A stretch of 64,000 bases of DNA. It comes from Pengzhenrongella frigida. Its GTDB lineage: Bacteria > Actinomycetota > Actinomycetes > Actinomycetales > Cellulomonadaceae. Of this stretch, positions 1-8,335 are shown one piece after another. A model generated the notes under the pieces. That model saw only the letters and a program-made list of their open reading frames with translations. It was not told where the DNA came from and searched no databases. The DNA is taken from assembly GCF_004168625.1 (NCBI RefSeq), contig NZ_SDWW01000001.1, positions 37,501-101,500 on the forward strand. Direction: 5' to 3'. Made by a program: the position numbers and the translations under genes. Positions within the stretch are counted from its first letter, which is position 1, and each line of letters starts with the position of its first letter.

Positions 1-417
1 TCGGCCGTCCGCACGAGCGTCCAGGCCGACATCAACGCGATCTTCCTCGCGCTCGGCGCCGTCGCGCTCCTCGTCGGTGGCCTCGGGATCGCCAACGTGA
101 CCCTGCTCAGCGTCCGGGAGCGCACCGGTGAGATCGGGCTGCGCCGCGCTCTGGGCGCCAGCAAGGCGGACATCGGCCGGCAGTTCCTGGTCGAGTCCGT
201 CGTGATCGGCCTGCTCGGCGGGCTGATCGGCTCGGCGACCGGCGTCGCCGCCGTCATCCTCGTCTCGCTCGCCCAGGGCTGGACCCCGATCCTCGACACC
301 GTCGTCGTGCTCGGCGCGGCCCTGCTCGGCGGCGTGATCGGCCTCGGCGCCGGGACCTACCCGGCCCTCAAGGCGGCCGGGGTCGAACCCATCACCGCCC
401 TGCGCGGCGGGGCGTGA
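1..417 (+). CDS. MacB/FtsX-type ABC transporter permease, C-terminal part (5' end outside window)
   Basis: The reading frame is open from base 1, so the gene starts before the window. The visible 138 residues hold three hydrophobic segments and the motif GEIGLRRALGAS that follows the first of them, which is the hallmark of the C-terminal FtsX domain of MacB-like permeases. Such permeases work with a LolD/MacB-type ATPase in export or lipoprotein/peptide release. The last codons (ALRGGA, stop) lie inside a 27-bp tandem repeat that runs on past the stop. The gene is convergent with the antiporter gene that follows. The GTG at 97 is internal and is not the real start. Confidence 0.85.
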   Translation, partial: SAVRTSVQADINAIFLALGAVALLVGGLGIANVTLLSVRERTGEIGLRRALGASKADIGRQFLVESVVIGLLGGLIGSATGVAAVILVSLAQGWTPILDTVVVLGAALLGGVIGLGAGTYPALKAAGVEPITALRGGA

Positions 418-475
418 GTCACAACCCTGCGCGGCGGGGCCTGAGTCACAACCCTGCGCGGCGGGGGGTGAGCTC
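398..475. repeat. 27-bp tandem repeat, about 2.8 copies, spanning two convergent 3' ends
   Basis: Copies begin at 398, 425 and 452. Each contains CCCTGCGCGGCGGGG followed by a variant of CGTGAGTCACAA. The unit is nine codons long, so the stop codon of the upstream permease recurs in frame. The third copy supplies the last residues and stop of the antiporter gene on the other strand. Confidence 0.85.
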
Positions 476-1621
476 CACCGGGTAGACCGAGCGCCGCCCG
501 AAGCCCCGGGCGAGGAGTGGTCCGCCGACCCCGAGGACGAGCACGTACGCGCTGGCCAGCGGCCCGATCTCGGTGTAGCCCGCGAGGATCGCCAGGCCGG
601 CGATGAGGATCGAGAACTCGCCCCTCGCCACCAGCGAGACCCCGGCGCGGACCCGGCCGCGCCTGCCCACGCCGTCGCGCCGCGCGGCGTACCAGCCCGT
701 CGCCACCTTCGTCCCGGCGGTCACCACCGCGAGCGCGAGCGCCACGGGCAGCGCGGGCAGCACCTCGGTCGGATCGACCCGGAGCCCGAACGACAGGAAG
801 AAGATCGCGGCGAACAGGTCGCGCAGGGGCGTCAGCACGGCGCGGGCCCGACGGGCCGTCTCGCCCGGGATGGCAAGTCCCACGAGGAACGCACCGACCG
901 CGGCGGACGCGCCGAGCAGGTAGCTGAACCCGCCGACCAGGAGGGTCAGCCCGAGCACGCGGAGCAGGATCTGCTCGTCGTCCTCGTGCTGGATCAGGCG
1001 GCCGAGGTGGTCGCCGAACCGGCGGACCAGGACGAGGAGGGTCACCACCACGGCGACGGCCAGGACGGCGCCGGCACCGGCCCGCCCGGGGGTGCCCCCC
1101 GCGAGCAGGACCGCGAGCACCGGGAGGTAGACCGCCATCGCGAGGTCCTCGAGCACGAGGACCGACAGCACGGCCGGGGTCTCGCGGAACGCGGTGCGCC
1201 CCAGGTCGCTGATCAGCCGGGCCACGATGCCCGACGACGAGATCCAGGTGATCCCCGCGAGCGCGAGGCAGGCCTGCCACGGGAACCCCAGCAGCACGCC
1301 CGCCAGGTACCCGGGTGGCGCGTTCAGGGCGAAGTCGACCGCACCGCTCGGGCCGTGCCGGCGCATCGAGGCGGTGAACTCGGCCGCGGAGAACTCCAGC
1401 CCGAGCAGGAGGAGGAGCAGCAGCACCCCGATCTCCGCGGTGGTCTCCACGAACGGTGCGGTCGCCGCGACGCTCGCCACGCCGCCGTCGCCGAGGAACA
1501 GCCCGGCCAGGACGAACAACGGCACCGGGGACAGCCCGACCCGCCGCGCCGCCGTGCCGAGCACCCCGAGCAGGAGCAGCAGCAGTCCCAGTTCGACGAG
1601 GAAGCCACCGACCTCGCCCAT
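446..1621 (-). CDS. Monovalent cation/proton antiporter, CPA2 family membrane subunit (KhtU-like)
   Basis: A 391-residue protein that is almost entirely hydrophobic (about 11-13 predicted helices), beginning with MGEVGGFLVELGLLLLLLG. Its overall pattern, including GLEFS and GASAAVGAFLVGL, fits Kef/KhtU-type Na+/H+ exchanger domains. It has no cytoplasmic TrkA-N or TrkA-C domain of its own. That domain is supplied by the gene directly upstream, which ends 4 bp before this start, an arrangement matching Bacillus KhtTU K+ efflux. It therefore probably exports K+ or another monovalent cation in exchange for H+. The C-terminal residues TPRRAGL are encoded by the 27-bp tandem repeat. Confidence 0.85.
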   Translation of the reverse strand: MGEVGGFLVELGLLLLLLGVLGTAARRVGLSPVPLFVLAGLFLGDGGVASVAATAPFVETTAEIGVLLLLLLLGLEFSAAEFTASMRRHGPSGAVDFALNAPPGYLAGVLLGFPWQACLALAGITWISSSGIVARLISDLGRTAFRETPAVLSVLVLEDLAMAVYLPVLAVLLAGGTPGRAGAGAVLAVAVVVTLLVLVRRFGDHLGRLIQHEDDEQILLRVLGLTLLVGGFSYLLGASAAVGAFLVGLAIPGETARRARAVLTPLRDLFAAIFFLSFGLRVDPTEVLPALPVALALAVVTAGTKVATGWYAARRDGVGRRGRVRAGVSLVARGEFSILIAGLAILAGYTEIGPLASAYVLVLGVGGPLLARGFGRRSVYPVELTPRRAGL

Positions 1622-1625
1622 CGGG

Positions 1626-2105
1626 TCAACCGGAGACGATCCGGCGCACGCCGTCGATGGCGGTGTCGGTCCCGATGACGACGAGCGCGTCGTCGCCCAG
1701 CAGGATCTCGCTCGGGATCGGCGAGGCGATCACGCCGTCACCGCGCACGATCGCCACGACCGACGCCCCGGTCAGGGTGCGGGCACGAGTGGCGCCCAGC
1801 GTCTTGCCCGCGAACCGCGAGCCGACCGGCACGGCCACGGTTGCCGCCGCCAGCCCGGGGATCTCACGGGTGAGGTCGGCGAAGCGTTCGGTGATCCGTG
1901 GTGCACCGAGGATCTCCGCGACCGTGTCGGCCTCCTCGCGGGAGAACATCGCCACCGGCAGGGCGGCGTCCGGATCGGCACGCCCGTACCGGACGAACTC
2001 GAACCGGCCATCCCGGTGCGCGACGACGCCCATCCGCATCCCGGCCTCGGTGTCGAACTCGTAGCGCACGCCGACACCGGGCAGCAGGATCTCGGTGACG
2101 TCCAT
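1626..2105 (-). CDS. TrkA-C domain regulatory subunit of the antiporter (KhtT-like)
   Basis: A 159-residue soluble protein. The N-terminal half (about 1-70) starts MDVTEILLPGVGVRYEF and resembles KhtT N-terminal domains. The C-terminal half (about 80-159) is a TrkA-C (RCK_C) domain, with VPVGSRFAGKTLGA and the final strand DALVVIGT. RCK_C domains bind nucleotides and gate K+ transport. The gene lies 4 bp upstream of the antiporter subunit on the same strand, so the two probably form a two-component KhtTU-type cation/H+ antiporter. No third (KhtS) gene is visible. Confidence 0.82.
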   Translation of the reverse strand: MDVTEILLPGVGVRYEFDTEAGMRMGVVAHRDGRFEFVRYGRADPDAALPVAMFSREEADTVAEILGAPRITERFADLTREIPGLAAATVAVPVGSRFAGKTLGATRARTLTGASVVAIVRGDGVIASPIPSEILLGDDALVVIGTDTAIDGVRRIVSG

Positions 2106-2126
2106 GGGTCCATCTTGCCGGTGCGG

Positions 2127-3770
2127 CTACTGCCCCGCAGCCGTCTGGGACGGCCCGTCGCGGTGCCCCACCTCGGCGAGGGCCGCTGCCTCGGGCGCGG
2201 CGCGGACCAGCGCGGCGGGCTCCGCCGGGGACAGCGCGGCGGCGTCCACCGCGAGCCCGGCTGCTTCCTCGGCGGCGTCCTCGGCTGCGGACTCGGCGGC
2301 GGCTTCGGCGTCCGCTGCGCGGTGCGGTCGGTGGGCGCGCCGCAGGAACACGCCGGGCACGTGCGGCCGCTGCCGGGTCCCGCGCCGCAGCGGGGCGCCG
2401 AGGAACTCTCCCAGGGTCACCCCGGCCGCCAGGGAGAGCCCGATCAGCGCGGCACCGAGCATGTTCGCGGCTCCCGGGCCGAGCGCCGACGTCGGCTCGT
2501 TGACGAGCTGGAACAGCGCACGGTAGATCGCCATCCCGGGCAGCAGCGGCACGATGCCGCTCACCGAGATCACGATCGGCGGCACATGGATACGCGGCCC
2601 GAGCGTCTCGGCCAGGAAGCCGATCAGCAGGGCGGCGACCGCGCTGGCGACCGCCGGGCCGACGCCGATCTCCCGGATCACGAAGTAGACGATCCAGGCG
2701 GCCCCGCCCGCGCCGGCCGCCGCGGCGGCCGCTCGGGGCCGCGCGTACTGCGCCATGCTCCAGGCGCCGGAGATCACGACCGAGGCGAGCACCTGGACGA
2801 CGAAGGAGCCGTTGGCCTGCTGGTTGTCGGTCATCACCAGCTCGACACCGGCCCGGCGAGCGACGTCGAGCACCCCACCGACGCCCACGACGATGCCCAG
2901 GGTGAGCACGACGACCTCGAACGTGCGCCCACCGGCCGTGACGGGGAACCCGCTGATGGCGTCCTCGGCGGCGCCGACGAGCGAGGTCCCGGCCAGCAGC
3001 ACGACGATGCCGGACGCGACCACGAGCGACGGCGGCAGGTCGACGAACCCGACGGGGAGCCGCGGGACCAGGACGTACAGGCCGACCGCGACGAGGGTGG
3101 CGATGGCCGCCCCGATGCCCTGCAGGAAGAACGGCGGCAGCCCCCACCGGTCCAGCGCCCAGATCGCCCGGTCGATGACGGCGGTCGTCGCGCCGGCCAC
3201 GACCGCGACGGCGGGCCCACCACCGAGCAGGACGGCGACCGCGGCCGCGAGCACGGCGAAGAACAGCGTGACGACCCAGCGCCGGTAGGCGTGCGGGGCC
3301 TCGACGATCTCGTCCAGCGCGAGGTGGTGCACCTTGAGCCGGCCGAGAGCCTCGTCGATCGGGATGCGCTCGGCGCCGATGTCACGGCTGAGCTGCATGA
3401 CACGTCCGAGGCGCCCGTAGTCGAGGCCGCTGATGCGCGCCACCCGCATGAGGGTGATCGGGAACGTCCCGGGCCCCCGGTCGTACGAGATCGTGATGGA
3501 GGTGAAGGTGACGTCGGCCTGGCACCCGAGCAGCCCGAACGCGCGCGCGGTGCGGTGGATCGCGGCGGTCACGTCGGCGGCCGAGGCGCCGAGGGCGAGC
3601 ATCGCCTCGCCGAGGCGGAGCGCCAGCTCGAGCGCCCCCTGGACGACGGCCTCGTCCAGCCCCGCGTCGGTCGCGCGTCGACCGACCTGCGCGCTGGGGA
3701 GGCGGCCGAGCACCTGCCGGGTGAGCTTTCTGACACCTGCGGCGCCACGCATCCCTCCGGCAACAACCAC
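2127..3770 (-). CDS. Threonine/serine exporter family (ThrE-type) membrane protein
   Basis: A 547-residue protein. Residues about 40-165 form the soluble ThrE domain (LRLGEAMLALGASAADVTAA, then the FTSITISYDRG region). About ten hydrophobic segments follow, ending near residue 460, in the two-part ThrE/DUF3815 arrangement. A roughly 85-residue tail is rich in Ala and Glu and is probably disordered. Corynebacterium ThrE exports threonine and serine by proton antiport; I infer amino-acid export here. The start is uncertain: GTG at 3770 was used, with an in-frame ATG at 3752. It ends 21 bp before the antiporter regulatory gene on the same strand and may be co-transcribed with it. Confidence 0.85.
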   Translation of the reverse strand: MVVAGGMRGAAGVRKLTRQVLGRLPSAQVGRRATDAGLDEAVVQGALELALRLGEAMLALGASAADVTAAIHRTARAFGLLGCQADVTFTSITISYDRGPGTFPITLMRVARISGLDYGRLGRVMQLSRDIGAERIPIDEALGRLKVHHLALDEIVEAPHAYRRWVVTLFFAVLAAAVAVLLGGGPAVAVVAGATTAVIDRAIWALDRWGLPPFFLQGIGAAIATLVAVGLYVLVPRLPVGFVDLPPSLVVASGIVVLLAGTSLVGAAEDAISGFPVTAGGRTFEVVVLTLGIVVGVGGVLDVARRAGVELVMTDNQQANGSFVVQVLASVVISGAWSMAQYARPRAAAAAAGAGGAAWIVYFVIREIGVGPAVASAVAALLIGFLAETLGPRIHVPPIVISVSGIVPLLPGMAIYRALFQLVNEPTSALGPGAANMLGAALIGLSLAAGVTLGEFLGAPLRRGTRQRPHVPGVFLRRAHRPHRAADAEAAAESAAEDAAEEAAGLAVDAAALSPAEPAALVRAAPEAAALAEVGHRDGPSQTAAGQ

Positions 3771-3908
3771 TGCCTGATTCTAGCCGGGCGTACCGGCCTG
3801 GCCGACGCGCGCGATCGCCCGGCGAGAAGGGCGGACACTGGTGGCGTGCCATGGCGATCGGCGACGCGGACCTCGCGCGCGGCGCCACGACGAGAGGTCC
3901 TGATCACC

Positions 3909-4235
3909 GTGATCCTGTGCGTCCCCGTTACCAGCAACGGCCAGGTCGACCCTCGATGGGGCAAGGCCGACCGGGTCGCGGTGGCCGACGTGGTCGACGG
4001 CCAGATCGCGACCTGGCAGGAGATCGAGACCTCCTGGAGCCGCCTGCACGACGAGGGCACCCCCGGCTCGCACCATGCGCGGGTGGTCACGTTCCTGCGC
4101 GAGAACAAGGTGGAGGCGGTGGTCGCGAACCACATCGGGCAGGGGATGGTGCGGATGCTGGCGACGATGCAGCTGCCGGTGCACCTCGACGCAGCCGGCG
4201 ACGCGCGCGCGGCGGTGCTCGCGGCGGCCGGCTGA
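3909..4235 (+). CDS. NifX/NifB-family (dinitrogenase iron-molybdenum cofactor biosynthesis) domain protein
   Basis: A 108-residue protein starting at GTG (MILCVPVTSNGQVDPRWGKA) with a purine-rich GAGAGG about 11 bases upstream. The early strand VPVTSNGQVDPRWGKA, the central helix VVTFLRENKVEAVVANHIGQG and the closing strand match the single-domain NifX/NafY/COG1433 fold, which binds Fe-S or Fe-Mo clusters in nitrogenase systems. No nif genes are near, and actinobacteria commonly carry orphan copies, so a role in nitrogen fixation is not implied. An in-frame GTG at 3846 would add 21 Arg-rich residues and looks less likely. The gene stands alone between genes on the other strand. Confidence 0.7.
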   Translation: MILCVPVTSNGQVDPRWGKADRVAVADVVDGQIATWQEIETSWSRLHDEGTPGSHHARVVTFLRENKVEAVVANHIGQGMVRMLATMQLPVHLDAAGDARAAVLAAAG

Positions 4236-4287
4236 TCGGCGACTGGCCGATCGGCCGCCGGCCGGCCGCCGGCTGGTCGGTGGCTGG
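4236..4287. other. GC-rich convergent intergenic segment
   Basis: The 52 bases between two convergent genes are built from GGCCGATCGGCC-like and CCGGCCGG-like self-complementary words. They could act as a bidirectional terminator, but there is no T-tract and the structure is not clean. Confidence 0.25.
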
Positions 4288-4683
4288 TCAGGCCGACGAC
4301 TGGTCGCGCGCCGCAGCGGGCCGGGCCACCCGGGCCCCCGCCATGATCGCGACGACCAGGGCGATCCAGTCGACGACCAGTCCGGCTGCCGCGCTCGACG
4401 CGGACGGCAGGAGCGCACCGCAGCTCACGACCACGGCCCCGAGCAGCACGCGGTGCCACCAGTCACGGTCCAGGAGCACCCCGGCCGCGGCCGCGACGAA
4501 CGCGGCCGCGGCGACCAGGCACAGCACCCCGACCGCCAGCCCGGCCGGCGACCCGGGGGTCGGGCTCACGTCGGCGAACCGCAGCCAACCCGGCTCGCCG
4601 AGCCGCCACAGCAGCACGACCCCCACGAGGTGCATCAGGCCGTGGCCTGCCAGCGCCGCGGCCCCCGCCCGCCGGCCGATCAT
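4288..4683 (-). CDS. Small four-helix integral membrane protein of unknown function
   Basis: A 131-residue protein beginning MIGRRAGAAALAGHG. The ATG overlaps the stop of the upstream ABC permease (ATGA at 4683), so translation is coupled. Four hydrophobic segments cover nearly the whole length (about 5-28, 48-72, 78-98 and 104-122), and a few hydrophilic residues close the chain. I do not recognise the family. Its position as the last gene of an ATPase-permease operon suggests an accessory role in that ABC system, which is inference only. A longer frame to 4800 exists but overlaps the permease by over 100 bases and reads as Arg-rich shadow sequence. Confidence 0.6.
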   Translation of the reverse strand: MIGRRAGAAALAGHGLMHLVGVVLLWRLGEPGWLRFADVSPTPGSPAGLAVGVLCLVAAAAFVAAAAGVLLDRDWWHRVLLGAVVVSCGALLPSASSAAAGLVVDWIALVVAIMAGARVARPAAARDQSSA

Positions 4684-7226
4684 CAGTCGGAGGCGACCGC
4701 GTCGAGCACGGGCAGGCGGGCGGCGCGCAGGGCCGGCCACAGGGCGGCCAGGACCCCGACGACGGCAGCCAGCGCGAGCATCGCGGTGAGCTGGGCCCAC
4801 GGGATGACCAACGTGGTGAGCCCGGAGTCGGCGAACACGGTGGGCATGACCGCCGCGACGCTCACCCCCACGACCACGCCCACCACGGTGCCGAACACCG
4901 CGGTCAGGACGCTCTCGATGGTGACGATCCCGGCAAGCTGGAGCCGACCCAGGCCCACGGCGCGCATGAGCCCGATCTCGCGGGTCCGTTCGATCACCGA
5001 CAGGGCCAGGGTGTTGACGATGCCCAGGATCGCGATCACGATCGACAGCCCGAGCAACGCGTACAAGATCACCAGGATCTGGTTGACCTGGTTGGCGAGC
5101 TCGGCGGCGAAGTCCTCGGCGTCGAGCACCGAGAGCACCACGTACGGGGCGGCGACCTCGACGAGGTCGGCCCGCAGGGCCCCGAGCCCGGCACCAGGCG
5201 CGGCCGTGACCAGGAGCATCTCGACGGTCGTGTCGGCCGGCCGGATGACCTGGGCGAGCAGGGCGTCGGAGACGATGATCGGTGCGCTGATCATCTGGGT
5301 GTCGATGATCGCGCCCACCGGGGCCGTCACCGACCCCGCCTCTGCGGCCAGGGTGACCTGGTCGCCGACCTGCCAGCCGAGATCCTCGGCCGTCGCCTTC
5401 TGCACCGCGAGCTCGCCGTCCGCGAGGGTGGCCAACGAACCGTCGGTCACGTCGATGTCGACCGTGCGCCCGAACGCCTCCGGGGGGAGGGAGACCACGA
5501 TCATCGACTCCGCCGCCGTGGTGGCTTCGCCCGGTCCGCTCACGTGCGCGGAGCCGTAGCTCGCCTCGTCGACGGAGCCGACCGTGGCCAGTCCCCGGAC
5601 GTCCGCGACGGCACCGCTCGGTACCGCCTGCGTGGCCGACTGCACGGAGAAGTCGGAGATCCAGCCGTCCTCCACGATGGCGCGGGTGGAGGCGGTCGCC
5701 GAGGCGGCCAGGACCGAGGCGGCCCCCACCAGGGCCATCCCGATCATGAGCGCGCCGGCGGTGTTGGCGGTGCGCCGCGGGTTGCGGATGACGTTGCCCC
5801 GGGCCAGGCGGCCCAGCGGTCTGACCGCCGCGACGAACACCGCGGCGAGCACGCCGAGCGTGTGGCGTGCGATGACCGGTGCCAGCACCAGCACGCCGAC
5901 CACCAGCCCGCCGGCGCCGAGCCCGAGCATCGTCGCGCCGTCGGTCTCCGGCCGCACGAGCGCGGCGAGGAGCGCGGCCGCACCGGCAGCCACGATGACC
6001 GTGCCGGCGATCGCGCGCACCCGCAGGGACTTGTCCGTCGTTGCGACGTCGTCGCGCATGGCCTCGACCGGCGCGGTCAGGGCCGCCCGCCGCGCGGGCA
6101 GCGCGGCCGCGACGATGCTCACCACGGTGCCGATGACCAGCGAGATGACCACGGTGCCGGCACTGAGCGGGATGCTCCCGGACAGGTCCATGCCCATCTG
6201 CTCGAACGCGATCCGCAGCAGCGAGACCAGGCCGAGCCCGGCCGCGATCCCCAGCGCGGACCCGAGCAGGCCCACGACGGCGGCCTGGATGAGGATCGAG
6301 GCGAACACCTGGGACGGGGACGCGCCCACCGCACGCAGCAGGGCGAACTCGCGCATGCGCTGGCGCACCGACATGGAGAACGTGTTGGAGATGATGAACG
6401 CCCCGACGAACAGCGAGATCCCGGCGAAGACCAGCATGAACGTCTGGACGAACCCGAGCATGCTCTCGATGTCGGTTCGGGCCTGGTCGCGCATGTAGTC
6501 CCCGGACACCGCCTCGGCGCTGCCGGCGGACAGCACGGGGGCGAGCCGGTCGACGAGGCTCGTCTCGGACACCCCCGGGGCGGCGTATACGGAGATCATG
6601 GGCACCTGACCGTCCGCCGCGAACACCGCGGTCGCGGTCGGAACGTCGAGGAACACGATCGTCGCCCCTGCCATCGGCGCGCCCATCGAGACGTCGGCGA
6701 CGACCGTCACGTCGCGCACCTCGCCCCCGAGGACGACCTGGGTGAGGTCCCCCACCGCCAGCCCGGAGGACGCGAGCGTCTCGGACTCCAGGGCGATCTC
6801 GTCCGCCGACCGCGGCAGCCGGCCCGCCACGACGGTGACCGAGGGGTCGTCCGGGTCGAGCGCCGTCCCGAAGCTGGGCGCCTGCGTGCTGGTCACGGCG
6901 GTGCCGTCGGAACCGACCAGCACGATCGCGCCGGAGATCTCGGGCAGGGCCAGGTCGACCCCGTCGATGTCGGCGAGGGTCGGCGCGAGCGAGGCCGGGA
7001 TCAGGTTGCGGGTGTCGCCCACGTCGGAGGCGGCCGACAGCTCGCTGCCGCGCACGTACGCATCACCGGTCATCGAGCTGTCGACGATGCCGCTGAAGGT
7101 CGAGGACATCATGGTGCGCAGCGAGAACGTGCCCGCCACGAAGGCCACCCCGAGGGTGACGGCGAGGACCGACAGGATGAACCGGACCAGGTGGGCGCGG
7201 ATCCCGCGCAGGGCCACGCGGCCCAT
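4683..7226 (-). CDS. ABC transporter permease with two FtsX domains
   Basis: An 847-residue protein starting MGRVALRGIRAHLVRF. A first helix (about 16-36) is followed by a large extracytoplasmic domain, then three helices of the first FtsX domain (VRQRMREFALLRAVGASPSQ near residue 280), further helices, a second extracytoplasmic domain and a C-terminal FtsX domain with VIERTREIGLMRAVGLGR. Ten helices and two FtsX domains are typical of LolE/YknZ-like duplicated permeases in actinobacteria. The ATG overlaps the ATPase stop (ATGA at 7226). Together with the ATPase it probably exports a peptide or lipid, or performs mechanotransmission. The substrate cannot be read from the sequence. Confidence 0.9.
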   Translation of the reverse strand: MGRVALRGIRAHLVRFILSVLAVTLGVAFVAGTFSLRTMMSSTFSGIVDSSMTGDAYVRGSELSAASDVGDTRNLIPASLAPTLADIDGVDLALPEISGAIVLVGSDGTAVTSTQAPSFGTALDPDDPSVTVVAGRLPRSADEIALESETLASSGLAVGDLTQVVLGGEVRDVTVVADVSMGAPMAGATIVFLDVPTATAVFAADGQVPMISVYAAPGVSETSLVDRLAPVLSAGSAEAVSGDYMRDQARTDIESMLGFVQTFMLVFAGISLFVGAFIISNTFSMSVRQRMREFALLRAVGASPSQVFASILIQAAVVGLLGSALGIAAGLGLVSLLRIAFEQMGMDLSGSIPLSAGTVVISLVIGTVVSIVAAALPARRAALTAPVEAMRDDVATTDKSLRVRAIAGTVIVAAGAAALLAALVRPETDGATMLGLGAGGLVVGVLVLAPVIARHTLGVLAAVFVAAVRPLGRLARGNVIRNPRRTANTAGALMIGMALVGAASVLAASATASTRAIVEDGWISDFSVQSATQAVPSGAVADVRGLATVGSVDEASYGSAHVSGPGEATTAAESMIVVSLPPEAFGRTVDIDVTDGSLATLADGELAVQKATAEDLGWQVGDQVTLAAEAGSVTAPVGAIIDTQMISAPIIVSDALLAQVIRPADTTVEMLLVTAAPGAGLGALRADLVEVAAPYVVLSVLDAEDFAAELANQVNQILVILYALLGLSIVIAILGIVNTLALSVIERTREIGLMRAVGLGRLQLAGIVTIESVLTAVFGTVVGVVVGVSVAAVMPTVFADSGLTTLVIPWAQLTAMLALAAVVGVLAALWPALRAARLPVLDAVASD

Positions 7227-8083
7227 CAGTGACCGACCGAGGTGGCAGCCACGCCCGACTCGTCGTCGGCCGCGAGGTCGTTCGCGCCGAGCGAGCCGAG
7301 GACCTCCAGGACCGAGGCCTGGGTCGGGTTGGTGAGCTCGCCGACCAGCAGGCCGTCGGCGAGGAACAGCACCCGGTGCGCGTAGGTCGCCGCCCGCGGG
7401 TCGTGGGTGACCATCACCACGGTCTGGCCGAGGTCGTCCACCGACCGGCGCAGGAACCCCAACAGCTCCGCGGAGGACTTCGAGTCCAGGTTCCCGGTCG
7501 GCTCGTCGGCGAAGATCACCGCGGGCTTGGCCACCAGCGCCCGAGCGCACGCCACCCGCTGCTGCTGCCCCCCGGACAGCTCGTTCGGGCGGTGGTGCAA
7601 CCGCTTGGCCAGCCCGACGGCGGCCACGATCGCGTCGAAGTGGGTCCGGTCGACCGGGCGGCGGGCGATGTCCAGCGGCAACGTGATGTTCTCCGCCGCC
7701 GTCAGCGTCGGGACCAGGTTGAACGCCTGGAAGATGAACCCGAGCCGGGTGCGCCGCAACCGCGTCAGCTGCCGCTGGTTCATCCGGCCGACGTCCTCGC
7801 CGTCGATCACCACGGTGCCCGCGGTGACCGTGTCGAGCCCGGCCATGCAGTGCATGAGCGTCGACTTGCCCGACCCCGACGGCCCCATGATCGCCGTCAG
7901 CTCCCCGCGCACGAAGTCGACGTCGATCCCCGCCAGCGCCTGCACGGCGGTGTCCCCGGAACCGTAGGTCTTGACCAGGCCACGCGCGGAGGCGATCACG
8001 GACCCGCGTCCGGCCGGTTCGCTGGCGGACCGGCCGTCCGTCTGGGTGTCGCCGGCGAGGAGTGCGGTGCTCTGCGTGGTCAT
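7226..8083 (-). CDS. ABC transporter ATP-binding protein (LolD/MacB-type)
   Basis: A 285-residue protein with an Ala/Thr-rich N-terminal extension of about 35 residues. It carries Walker A GPSGSGKST, the Q-loop region FIFQAFNLVPTLTA, signature LSGGQQQRVACARAL, Walker B VIFADEPTGNLD and H-loop VMVTHD. All ATPase motifs are intact. The DEPTGNLD variant and the FQ.FNL.P motif are typical of the LolD/MacB/FtsE branch that pairs with FtsX permeases, which fits the coupled gene downstream. An AGGACG ribosome site lies 5-6 bases before the ATG. The gene is divergent from the SpeD-like gene. Confidence 0.92.
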   Translation of the reverse strand: MTTQSTALLAGDTQTDGRSASEPAGRGSVIASARGLVKTYGSGDTAVQALAGIDVDFVRGELTAIMGPSGSGKSTLMHCMAGLDTVTAGTVVIDGEDVGRMNQRQLTRLRRTRLGFIFQAFNLVPTLTAAENITLPLDIARRPVDRTHFDAIVAAVGLAKRLHHRPNELSGGQQQRVACARALVAKPAVIFADEPTGNLDSKSSAELLGFLRRSVDDLGQTVVMVTHDPRAATYAHRVLFLADGLLVGELTNPTQASVLEVLGSLGANDLAADDESGVAATSVGH

Positions 8084-8335
8084 GCTCGTCCTGTCTGACT
8101 CGGTGCTGCGCGAGAAGGTGGGCGTTCTGTGGTGCCTTGACGAGCATGTCGAGTGACCGACCCGCACGGCATCGGGGATGGCCCTGACCCGACCCTGATC
8201 TCTCCCTGAGTGCGACCTGGGGATTCCCTGTGGGTCATACGTCCCGACCCGAGGATCCCCTACCCGCGGTACAAAGAGCACGGCAATTTCTGCGCGAGGC
8301 AATGACGCCGCAACACCTGGGAACGAAAGGGACAG
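8084..8335. promoter_or_regulatory. Divergent intergenic region between the ABC operon and the SpeD-like/LuxI-like pair
   Basis: These 252 bases must hold promoters for both directions. Toward the right a TACAAA box at 8270-8275 could be a -10 element, but no convincing -35 was found. A GAAAGGGA ribosome site (8325-8332) precedes the ATG at 8336. Repeats of the word CCCTGA(C/G/T) occur around 8177-8210. The open frame 8230-8412 shows no protein character. Confidence 0.35.

Noticed and set aside
1194..4235. A 1013-codon open frame on the plus strand across the antiporter and ThrE genes
   Set aside because: Its translation is Arg/Asp/Gly-rich low-complexity shadow of real minus-strand genes; only the last 108 codons (NifX-like) look like protein.
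3909..4235. Evidence for nitrogen fixation
   Set aside because: A single NifX-like domain without any structural nif gene does not support it.
4236..4287. A defined rho-independent terminator in the GC-rich convergent gap
   Set aside because: Several overlapping self-complementary words but no single clean stem and no T-tract.
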